Source of the DNA: Sinorhizobium numidicum
GTDB lineage: Bacteria; Pseudomonadota; Alphaproteobacteria; Rhizobiales; Rhizobiaceae
Direction of reading: 5' to 3'
Assembly: GCF_029892045.1 (NCBI RefSeq)
Contig: NZ_CP120368.1
Span: 2,354,001-2,418,000, forward strand
Length of the DNA stretch: 64,000 bases
Of this stretch, positions 38,776-46,011 are shown piece by piece; the first letter of the stretch is position 1; every line of letters starts with the position of its first letter. The translations under genes were made by a program, and so were the position numbers. A model generated the notes under the pieces. It saw nothing but the letters and a program-made list of their open reading frames with translations. It was not told the origin of the DNA and searched no databases.

Positions 38776-39118
38776 TCCGCGGTTCTCAGCGCCGCGCCCC
38801 TTCCGGACGCGGCGCCGAAACGCATTTGCCCGCGACATTGAGGGGTGTTCATTTCGGTGATTCGCGCTTACCGTGAACATGTGCGTTGGATTTTATGCCT
38901 GGTTGCTCAAGGGAGCACCGCACGTTCACGCGAACGCGCAAACAAGCTCCGGCTCGTCGACGTTGCACCCGCTTAAGGCTGCGATGATCGCTTAAGGGCC
39001 AGCACATTGGTCTGCAGTATCCGTGCCTTGCGCATGGTGTGCCTCACGGACAACAGGTATCGGCGGTTGCGGTCTGATGGATCGCAGTACGTCTAATCGT
39101 GCGAACGGGGGGCTTTGA
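38776..39118. other. Intergenic region, about 340 bp
   Basis: A GC-rich hairpin (GCGCCGCG with CGCGGCGC) at about 38789-38815 may terminate the preceding gene. The rest contains no gene I can support. GGGGGG lies just before the next start codon. Confidence 0.5.
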
Positions 39119-39802
39119 ATGTCGCAGGATTCAAGGAAGCACGCCGGCCTCGGGGAAGCGCCTGACCCTGTCGGCTTTCTGCCGAGGCTGTCGATTCCTT
39201 ACCATGGCTCGCAGGACCGGCTCGCGATTGCCGAGATGGCGGAGGCCTTCGGCGTGACCCACCGCACGCTTCATTTCTACGAGGAGAAGGGGTTGCTGCG
39301 GGCAGCGCGCCTCGGGCCGATGCGCGTCTACGGCGAGGCACATATCCGCCGCATGGCGGTGATCAATGCCTGCCGGGAAATCGACATGCCGATCGCCGCG
39401 ATCCAGGAACTGATGGCGGCCCTTAACGAGGCGGAAAGCCAGGCGGAGGCCGACCGCCTGTTTCTTGCCGCGCTGCAGTCGCGCCGCCGCGAGCTCGCCG
39501 CGCAACAATCCATCCTGCGCCGGCAGATGCAGCGGATCGCCGAGCTCCTGGAATCCGGATCGGCCGATGACGACGATGATCCGATCGCTGCCGCCGGGAA
39601 TGTTCACCTCTCGCCGATCGAAGCCGAATGCCTCGGCTTCATGGCCGAAGGCTACCCCGCCGCGCGCATCGCTCGACTGATGGACATGGAACTGACCGCC
39701 GCGCTGACGCTCGAATCCGGCATCATCCGCAAATTCGATGCCCACAACCGCTTCCAGGCCGTCGCCAAGGCCGGGCTGGCGGGCATGATCGCATCGGAAT
39801 AG
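39119..39802 (+). CDS. MerR family regulator with C-terminal LuxR-like helix-turn-helix
   Basis: A 227-residue regulator with two DNA-binding-like domains. MerR-type winged helix at about 33-105: IAEMAEAFGVTHRTLHFYEE and VYGEAHIRRMAVINACRE. A coiled region (105-145) and an acidic linker (SADDDDD) follow. Residues about 164-220 (LSPIEAECLGFMAEGYPAA, then FDAHNRFQAVAKAG) match the spacing of LuxR/GerE domains. No metal-binding cysteines of the MerR type are seen. The target genes are unknown. Confidence 0.82.
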   Translation: MSQDSRKHAGLGEAPDPVGFLPRLSIPYHGSQDRLAIAEMAEAFGVTHRTLHFYEEKGLLRAARLGPMRVYGEAHIRRMAVINACREIDMPIAAIQELMAALNEAESQAEADRLFLAALQSRRRELAAQQSILRRQMQRIAELLESGSADDDDDPIAAAGNVHLSPIEAECLGFMAEGYPAARIARLMDMELTAALTLESGIIRKFDAHNRFQAVAKAGLAGMIASE

Positions 39803-40121
39803 ATGCCGAGCGGGAACGTGAGGCCGCCGCTCTGAGGTCCGCAGCCTTGGATCACGGCTGACACGACTTGTTGCCATTGGTGATCAGTGATTGTACGGCC
39901 GGAGAGTTGTCTTCATCCATAGGCAGCAGTAGTATTTACTGGCAGCTGTGAACGTCTTCGTCGACAGGCTGCATGTTTTGCCATTGAGCTGCTTCTGACC
40001 GAACAGAAGAACCTCTCGTATTTCGAGGGGCCATACTCAGAAGCTTATTTTCGTCCGACGCCGCTCAGTGGCGCCTCCGCCGATCTGTATTGAATACGAA
40101 CGGATATATTGGGAGGAAAAA
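39803..40121. other. Intergenic region, about 320 bp
   Basis: No gene is seen. A small hairpin, CCTCTCGTATTTCGAGGGG, is present near 40012-40030. GGGAGGAAAA at its right end is the ribosome binding site of the lipoprotein gene. Confidence 0.5.
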
Positions 40122-40364
40122 ATGAGCAATCGCACGATAACTCTGATTCTCGCAGGCGGTCTCGCCCTGTCCGGCTGTGCCGGGACACCCCAGAGAGTAG
40201 CGGGAACCAATCCCGAATTCGGCTGCATCGCCGGAAGTGTCGGCGGCGCAGTCCTTGGCGGCTTAGTCGGCGCTACCATCGGCTCCGGAACCGGCCAGCT
40301 CGTGGCGGTAGGCACCGGCGTCGCGCTCGGCGGTGCAGCCGGCACCGTCTTGACCTGCAGGTGA
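40122..40364 (+). CDS. Small glycine-zipper lipoprotein
   Basis: An 80-residue lipoprotein. The signal peptide ends in the lipobox LSGC (Cys19), followed by a glycine-zipper domain (GSVGGAVLGGLVGATIGSGTG) that can oligomerise in membranes. A second Cys pair (GC at 35 and TC at the end) flanks the zipper. GGGAGGAAAA lies 1-2 bases before the ATG window, a strong site. It is 17 bp before the EF-hand gene and probably co-transcribed. Confidence 0.85.
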   Translation: MSNRTITLILAGGLALSGCAGTPQRVAGTNPEFGCIAGSVGGAVLGGLVGATIGSGTGQLVAVGTGVALGGAAGTVLTCR

Positions 40365-40381
40365 TTTGAGAAGGAACCCGG

Positions 40382-40738
40382 ATGATGGAAAGATTGGTTT
40401 TGGCTGCGGCATTCGCGCTCAGCCAGGTTGCTTTCGCCCTTGCGCAGGATCAATCCGCTGCAATGTACCAGGGGCAGATGGACCACCTCGACAGCAACAA
40501 GAACGGCGCGGTCGACCGATCCGAATACCAGGCCTTCATGACGACGGCCTTCGCGAACCTGGACAAGAACAAGGACGGCAGCCTGCGCTCCGACGAGGTG
40601 GCGCAGGTTCTGAACACGCAGCAATTTGCAGCCACCGACGCCAACCGCGACCGCAAGATCAGCCAGAACGAGTTCATGAACAGAGTGATGGCAGACTTCA
40701 GGACGGCCGACCGCAGCGGCGACGGCAGCCTGCAATAG
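40382..40738 (+). CDS. Secreted EF-hand calcium-binding protein
   Basis: A 118-residue protein with a signal peptide (MMERLVLAAAFALSQVAFALA). Four EF-hand loops are visible: DSNKNGAVDRSEY, DKNKDGSLRSDE, DANRDRKISQNEF and DRSGDGSLQ. The last stops inside the loop, lacking the final acidic ligand. It probably binds Ca2+ in the periplasm. Second gene after the glycine-zipper lipoprotein. Confidence 0.88.
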   Translation: MMERLVLAAAFALSQVAFALAQDQSAAMYQGQMDHLDSNKNGAVDRSEYQAFMTTAFANLDKNKDGSLRSDEVAQVLNTQQFAATDANRDRKISQNEFMNRVMADFRTADRSGDGSLQ

Positions 40739-40966
40739 CAATAGCTCACGCGGGTCCTTGCTCGCGTCTGATCCTTTAGCCGGCCTACCGCCTGACTTTT
40801 CTGCCGGATGGAGCAGAAGCATGGGCGCGGCAAAGCCCGAGCGCCAATACCTCTGGCGCCTGCGGACGCGCAGTCGAGGTGGGGGTAGTGCATGCAATTG
40901 CGCGCCCCTTTTTCGCTTAATGCTAAATCGGAGCGTGGGGCGATGAGCATCCCTTCTCGCTCTCAC

Positions 40967-41824
40967 CTAAGACGTTGCAACCATTCTCCGAAGAAAATCT
41001 TCGAAGCTCTCCCCGGTCCGGCCCGACACGACCTCGAAATCGGGGGAGACACCGGTGTAGCGCCCCTCGGAAATGGATTTGCACAGGCTCGAAAAGGCAT
41101 GCGGCCATGGATCCGCCATTTCCGCCCAGGCCCGCTGCAGGTAGTCCGCCGGCGAACAGGAAACGTAGTGCAACGGCATGTCGAAAACGCTGCTCGCGAT
41201 CTCGGCGATCTCCTCGAACGAATATGCTTTCGGCCCGGTCAGCGTATAGATTTTGCTGCCGCTGCTGTTTGAAGCGACGAGTGTTGCGAGCGCCTCCGCC
41301 ACGTCGTCGCGCGAGATCGGGGCGACACGCGCGGTCCCCACCGGCAGCGACAGTTCCCCGCTTGCGAATGCCGGCTGGAGCCAATTCGCAAGAATGAGAT
41401 CGGCATAAAGGCCGCACCGCACTATCGTCCACTCCACTCCGGAGCCGAGCAGCCGGCGTTCGGCGTCCCTATAGACCGGCGTGAAATAGAAGTTCGACGC
41501 TTCGTCGATATCGGTAATACTCGTGAAGACCACGTGCCGGACGCCGGCGGACGCCGCCGCCTCGATGACATTGGCGTGGTGGCGCATCACGGCGCGTGCA
41601 TCGCCATCGCTGGCGACGAAGACAAGCCGGTCAACGCCTTGAAAGGCCCGTTCGAGCTTCGCCCGGTCGTCGTAATTGGCGATCCGTATAGTAAAGCCGG
41701 CGGTTTGGACCTGCGTTGCCCTGGCGAGACTGCGCACCATCCCTGAGACGGCATGGCCCCGCTCGGAAAGCCGCCGCAACACGGCGCCGCCGACATAACC
41801 CGAGGCTCCCGTTACAAGGATCAT
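40967..41824 (-). CDS. NmrA-type NAD(P)-binding oxidoreductase
   Basis: A 285-residue atypical SDR. It starts MILVTGASGYVGGAVLRRL, with VTGASGYVG binding the nucleotide, and has the downstream TIVRCGLYADLI segment of NmrA/QorB-like proteins. It is related to the QorB-like protein at 30417 but clearly diverged. No regulator is adjacent. Substrate unknown. Confidence 0.85.
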   Translation of the reverse strand: MILVTGASGYVGGAVLRRLSERGHAVSGMVRSLARATQVQTAGFTIRIANYDDRAKLERAFQGVDRLVFVASDGDARAVMRHHANVIEAAASAGVRHVVFTSITDIDEASNFYFTPVYRDAERRLLGSGVEWTIVRCGLYADLILANWLQPAFASGELSLPVGTARVAPISRDDVAEALATLVASNSSGSKIYTLTGPKAYSFEEIAEIASSVFDMPLHYVSCSPADYLQRAWAEMADPWPHAFSSLCKSISEGRYTGVSPDFEVVSGRTGESFEDFLRRMVATS

Positions 41825-41862
41825 GGCCGCTCTCTCGACGAGATCATCTTCTCACGGCGCTA

Positions 41863-41953
41863 CTGCATGTTCTTAATCGGACCGATTTAAGAACATGCAG
41901 CGTTCAGAGTGTTACAGCGACCCTTGTGAGTCTGAAAAGACGCAAGGAGCTGC
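41863..41953 (-). repeat. RIME1-like double-palindrome repeat
   Basis: A copy in reverse orientation: TGCATGTTCTTAATCGG with CCGATTTAAGAACATGCA, then TTACAGCG...GTGAGTC/GACGCAAG. It is the last RIME1-like copy before the YcaO-TfuA operon. Confidence 0.84.
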
Positions 41954-42009
41954 GTCGCCGCCGGCACCGACATTATCGCCGCATGAGGCCGCGTTGCAAA
42001 CATACTCCC

Positions 42010-42702
42010 TCAGTCGCGATACCGCTGCGGCGCCAGCGCCATCGTTTGCGCATAGGTCAGCGGCGAACGGTTACCTGGCATGTTCTCGTCCAGCACCAAT
42101 GTCTTGATGTCGTCGGAGCGGACGTCAACGGCTATGACAGACTTGAGCTTGTCGATCTGCCAGACGGCGTAGCCAAGTTCAGGGACATATCCGCAATCAC
42201 ACCCGCACTCGCCGCCGAGAATTTCTCGCGGCTCTGTGGGCAAAAACATAATCTGCGGCTTAGGTAATTTGTAGCAATGGCCTTCGTAGGCGTAGCCGTA
42301 TATTACTCCAATACTCTTCAGATACTCTCCATCATCTCCGCAGCAACTATCTTTAATATTGACATGCACAGGCAATGAACAAACTTCGGAACCTATAAAT
42401 AAAGCTAACGTAACTTTTTCCCCTTTGGCGCCAATAATTGTGTCAGACAGGTATTCGGCAAAGACTTTCTTGACAGCCATTGCTGCTTCTTTATTATCAG
42501 TCCCCGTAGCGGTCTTGTTTGATAGCGCGGCTTCTAGCCGCTCATCGATTTCCCTCTCACTAATCGTGAATATCGGCCGGCAAGCAGCCGGCCGGCCATA
42601 TAATCGCACCTCGCCAGGACGATACGAGGCGTATTCTGGGTCAGGCAATGTGCCTGGAGGTATACCGGCGCCGACGCCGGGATTTCGACAACAATCGCTC
42701 AT
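42010..42702 (-). CDS. Cysteine-rich protein of unknown family in the YcaO-TfuA operon
   Basis: A 230-residue protein with ten cysteines: C4, C5, C41, C108, C120, C121, C143 and the cluster ECGCDCG at 166-170. I recognise no domain. There is no signal peptide or membrane segment. The DNA is noticeably lower in GC than its neighbours. AAGGAGGGAG lies 2-8 bases before the ATG, a very strong site, and the gene is 18 bp behind the metalloprotease. It is the last gene of the operon. Candidate roles are the substrate of the YcaO-TfuA pair or a metal-binding partner; neither is shown. Confidence 0.8.
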   Translation of the reverse strand: MSDCCRNPGVGAGIPPGTLPDPEYASYRPGEVRLYGRPAACRPIFTISEREIDERLEAALSNKTATGTDNKEAAMAVKKVFAEYLSDTIIGAKGEKVTLALFIGSEVCSLPVHVNIKDSCCGDDGEYLKSIGVIYGYAYEGHCYKLPKPQIMFLPTEPREILGGECGCDCGYVPELGYAVWQIDKLKSVIAVDVRSDDIKTLVLDENMPGNRSPLTYAQTMALAPQRYRD

Positions 42703-42720
42703 TTCTCCCTCCTTTATGAC

Positions 42721-43905
42721 TCACCTTGAACCGATGATCTCACGCCACACAAAATTGGTTTCCAGTCGTTCGGCCGCCGCGCCGTCCGCCTTGGCGATGA
42801 TGGCACTCGCTGCCTGCGCCAGGGTCAACGTGTTTGGGTCAAGCGTCCGCAGCGAGAGGGCAAGCGCCTGCCCGATCGCATCACGCGCTTCCGTCAGTGC
42901 CCGCTTAAAAATGAGCGGCTTGACCCTGAAAGCCTCCGCCGTCGCCTGACGAAACCGGTCGAATTCGTCCCGGGCCAGGTCTCGAAGATCGAAATCCAGA
43001 AGGCTACTGTCCGCGCAGCCATTCGCGACCAGATCGCGATGATAAAGATCGACGATACTGTCAAAAATGGCTCCAACGAAGGGAAGCGCACGATCGTGCA
43101 CTTCGCGAGTCACAGCGGACATTTGCCGGAAATTGGTAGCAACGCGGATCTGGGTCTCGGGACTCGTTTCAGCAAACCGGTTCAGTTCGTTATAGAGCAG
43201 CAGATTGCCTTTCGTTCGCCGAAGAAGCCGATCGATCGCGGAATCGAAATGCAGGAACGAAATGAGCGACACAGCGTCCGAAAAGGCCTCGGAGAACGAG
43301 AAGAAATCGTCGTCGCGCGATATCCCACTTGGAACACCTGTCTCGGACAGCATTATGAGGTGCCCAACTTCGTGAGCGATCGTATCAAAATTCAGTGCGT
43401 AAGGCCGTTTGATGCCACCGATGCCGGAACAGCCCAGTTCCAGAAAACCGTAGCCCGCCTGTGCGTTGTCCCAATCTACGAAAGCGACGATTTCGAGCCT
43501 TGGAAACGTCTGATCGAAGAACCACCGGATCGGTCGGCCGAGATAACTCCGCCAGATGTCGAGAACGAAACGCACGCAGGCGTAGGCGTGAACGGCTAGA
43601 AATGGCCGTGAGGCTGGATCCAGGTTGTCGAAATGGCGGTCCGGGCCCGGCCTTGCCGGCGGGCGCCTTGCCCCGTCGAACGGCGGAAACCGGTTGAAAC
43701 CATATGGCTGCTTATCGTAAACAGCATCCACCACATACATCGTCGGGTCACTGGGGCCCGCACCGATTTCATCGCGTGCTATCGACAGCCAGACCCGATC
43801 CGGCTGTTCATATCCGGGAATGAAGGGAGGTTGCGGGAATATCCAGAAGCGCGTGCCTAGGCGCACGTCGCCGGATTCGAGGGCATCGTCCCGAAGCAGA
43901 CGCAT
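42721..43905 (-). CDS. Thermolysin-like (gluzincin) metalloprotease family protein, unassigned
   Basis: A 394-residue protein. HEVGH (178-182) is the zinc-binding HExxH motif, and SEAFSDAVSL (205-214) sits where thermolysin has its third ligand (Glu of the NExxSD motif), so Glu206 is the likely third ligand. The predicted fold is therefore gluzincin. No signal peptide or propeptide is seen, suggesting cytoplasmic action, which is unusual for thermolysin relatives. Its position 35 bp after tfuA suggests leader-peptide cleavage or substrate processing. GGGGGAGG precedes the start. Confidence 0.82.
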   Translation of the reverse strand: MRLLRDDALESGDVRLGTRFWIFPQPPFIPGYEQPDRVWLSIARDEIGAGPSDPTMYVVDAVYDKQPYGFNRFPPFDGARRPPARPGPDRHFDNLDPASRPFLAVHAYACVRFVLDIWRSYLGRPIRWFFDQTFPRLEIVAFVDWDNAQAGYGFLELGCSGIGGIKRPYALNFDTIAHEVGHLIMLSETGVPSGISRDDDFFSFSEAFSDAVSLISFLHFDSAIDRLLRRTKGNLLLYNELNRFAETSPETQIRVATNFRQMSAVTREVHDRALPFVGAIFDSIVDLYHRDLVANGCADSSLLDFDLRDLARDEFDRFRQATAEAFRVKPLIFKRALTEARDAIGQALALSLRTLDPNTLTLAQAASAIIAKADGAAAERLETNFVWREIIGSR

Positions 43906-43940
43906 CGAACAATTGCCTCCCCCGATTAGAAATCCGGCAA

Positions 43941-44762
43941 TTACGGATTCAATTTATAAGTGTTCACTAAATTTGAGTCAATGCCGCTCGCCTCCAAGTC
44001 CCTGAGGAAGGTGTTCGTTGCGATCCAGCGATCGGGCACGCACCCGCTGCCCCGGTCCAAAAGCCCCGGCGCGCCCCTTAGCGCAAGAAGCGCATCACGC
44101 CTTTTCTGCCCTATGATTTCCTTCCGTAAGTCCTCTGAACTGTCTTCCCGCCACCCAGCAGCCCGCAAGACGGCATCGATAGTGCGCTCGCGAAAATTCA
44201 TATTTCGCGCCATTGTTGTGAGTTGGTCACGCTCGCCGGGCGTGATGATGTTGCGCCGCATCAGGGCCGAAAACGTCCGCTGCAGATCGATGTGCGAATC
44301 CGTCAACGGAAGAAAGCCGAGTTGCGGCGGTCCCGAATGGACGGCCACCGCATCGTCCGGAGCCAGGGCGGGATGAGGAAAAGTGTGCAACGGTTTTCCG
44401 CCCGCATCCCGCCCCAGAGCAAGCCGCCAGCGACGGTACCATCTGTAGATCAGGCCGACACCGATCATGCCGAACCCATCGAGTTCCGCCGCCCGGAGAG
44501 CGCCCATGCTGGCAGCCCCGATCACGACGATCCCTTGCGCCATCGCCCAGAGGATTTCCTTGTGCCGGACGGCGGGCCTGTCTTCGAATTGGCCGTCGAT
44601 CAGCACCATCGCACGTGGCCGGAAAGCATGGGCAGCAAGCAGTATGTCGCCCTGCGCAGCCGGCTGCAGATAAATGGCATCGAGAACCGCCTCTGCCTCG
44701 GCGAGACGCAGTGTCGGGCCAAGAAACACCAGGATCGGAGCTTGTTTGTTCGTATCGGTCAT
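43941..44762 (-). CDS. TfuA-like protein with in-frame palindromic repeat
   Basis: A 273-residue TfuA family protein. Recognised by VFLGPTLRLAEAEAVL at the N-terminus and the core IGAASMGALRAAELDGFGMIGVG. TfuA works with YcaO enzymes to install thioamides, probably supplying sulfur; it is known from trifolitoxin and thioamide pathways. Residues 117-133 are encoded by a 49-bp family 2 repeat (44366-44414), so an about 18-residue segment (GRDAGGKPLHTFPHPA) is inserted where family members run straight into the PDDAVAVHSGP region. It starts 4 bp after ycaO. Confidence 0.88.
   Translation of the reverse strand: MTDTNKQAPILVFLGPTLRLAEAEAVLDAIYLQPAAQGDILLAAHAFRPRAMVLIDGQFEDRPAVRHKEILWAMAQGIVVIGAASMGALRAAELDGFGMIGVGLIYRWYRRWRLALGRDAGGKPLHTFPHPALAPDDAVAVHSGPPQLGFLPLTDSHIDLQRTFSALMRRNIITPGERDQLTTMARNMNFRERTIDAVLRAAGWREDSSEDLRKEIIGQKRRDALLALRGAPGLLDRGSGCVPDRWIATNTFLRDLEASGIDSNLVNTYKLNP
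44366..44414 (+). repeat. Family 2 palindromic repeat inside the tfuA coding region
   Basis: GGGCGGGATGAGGAAAAGTG... with ...GCATCCCGCCC, almost identical to the intergenic copies at 3702 and 22627. It keeps the TfuA frame open. CCAG occurs at both edges and may be a target-site duplication. Confidence 0.88.
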
Positions 44763-44766
44763 CGGC

Positions 44767-46011
44767 TCACCGCAGTACGAAAAAGGGAGACGCGCCAGGA
44801 AGGATGGTTCTCACGCATTGCACGCCGGTTTCGCGATCAGCTCCCACCGGCACGGCCAGTATCGGCCCGAGCCGCGCGGATATCACCCTGTCCATCAGTG
44901 CGCCGAGATCGGCGACGGCTGCCGATTGAGCTGCTGTCGCGGGCCTTGCCGACGCATTATCGAGAATAAGTCGGCGGGCGTTGGTAACCACGGCATCCGT
45001 GCTCCTTCTGTAATGCAGCCTGGTCTGATCGTCACGAGCGCCCGAGATCGCGCCTGCCCGCGCCGAGAGCGCTTCCAGCATTGCGCTCGATGCTGCAGCG
45101 GCAAGGCTCGGGCCTGCCGCATAGCCCTCCGTCGGCAGGGCCAGGATCGGCTCACCTGGACCTGTCTCTATCGTCTGACACCAGACCACGCGGACATTTG
45201 CTGGCGAAGGGGCCAGCCACAGGGCAAAGGATATCCCGCAGGCACTGGCAACGGAGAGGATGTAATCAACCCGGTCGCCCAAGCCGGTGGGGGCAATCCG
45301 CATTCGGTCGAAGAAGCCGTGGGTGGCAAAAGCGCGCGCGAGGGCATCGCGTTCCAAGCATTCCAACAGGCCATGTAGGAACGCGCCATAGCCATTCATG
45401 TGGCAGGCGAGCCCCGTGGTCGTACGCATGAACAAGCCATCACCAGCCGGCGGCGGATCGGTGTAACAGGTATGCACCAGTTCCAGGGGAACCGGTTGCG
45501 TGCAGCCCGTCGCAACGTCGACACCGGTAATCCAGGGTATCCTCCTTGCCCGCCATCGCGCCCGGCGATCCGGCAGCAGGAAATTTTCAAATAGGCCCTC
45601 GGCGATTTCGAGTTCATCGGCCGTGGCAAGAAACGTCCGCTCCGGCGGAATGGCTTCGGCATAGTAGCGCTCGAGCGACTCCATGATCGCCCCTATCGCC
45701 GCCTCCGCTTTCGTCAGGCCTCGCCCCAAAGACGTGACTTCGGAAAATGCGTCGGGTCGAACGGCCTGGACGACCGGCAGGCCGATCCGGTCAAGCCCCG
45801 TCAGGTCACCGAGGCGGGTTATCAGCGCACGGCGACAGAGTGGCAGAGTCGCGGAGAGAGCGCGTTCGATATCTTCGGCGCCAGGATGATGTGAGAGCGA
45901 CGCGTACAGACCCGAGAGAATGGAGGCATGAAGATCGGCGAGAGCGCTGCCAGCCGCTCCCGGAGCGTTCGTCTTCCTGCCTTCGGCTTCACCGGTCGAG
46001 GACAACACCAA
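44767..46011 (-). CDS. YcaO family ATP-dependent cyclodehydratase/thioamidase
   Basis: A 414-residue YcaO protein. ATP/Mg-binding motifs are LGRGLTKAEAAIGAIMESLE (Glu111...Glu114, Arg115) and ECLERD (217-222), with a third acidic helix SSAMLEALSAR. YcaO enzymes phosphorylate a backbone amide to form azolines or, with TfuA, thioamides. The C-terminus ends soon after the VRTILPG motif and lacks the PxPxP tail of azoline-forming YcaOs, which fits a TfuA partner. Translation starts at a TTG or GTG close behind AGGAG, overlapping the end of the upstream gene by 23 bp, so the two are translationally coupled. Confidence 0.9.
   Translation of the reverse strand: MVLSSTGEAEGRKTNAPGAAGSALADLHASILSGLYASLSHHPGAEDIERALSATLPLCRRALITRLGDLTGLDRIGLPVVQAVRPDAFSEVTSLGRGLTKAEAAIGAIMESLERYYAEAIPPERTFLATADELEIAEGLFENFLLPDRRARWRARRIPWITGVDVATGCTQPVPLELVHTCYTDPPPAGDGLFMRTTTGLACHMNGYGAFLHGLLECLERDALARAFATHGFFDRMRIAPTGLGDRVDYILSVASACGISFALWLAPSPANVRVVWCQTIETGPGEPILALPTEGYAAGPSLAAAASSAMLEALSARAGAISGARDDQTRLHYRRSTDAVVTNARRLILDNASARPATAAQSAAVADLGALMDRVISARLGPILAVPVGADRETGVQCVRTILPGASPFFVLR

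Noticed and set aside
37354..38880. A 508-codon minus-strand ORF across the MBL-fold hydrolase and the end of the preceding gene
   Set aside because: Antisense shadow; the plus strand has a Tat signal and HxHxDH motif.
40690..40738. Frameshift at the end of the EF-hand gene
   Set aside because: The last loop stops early (DRSGDGSLQ), but no other frame continues an EF-hand, so a natural short end is as likely.
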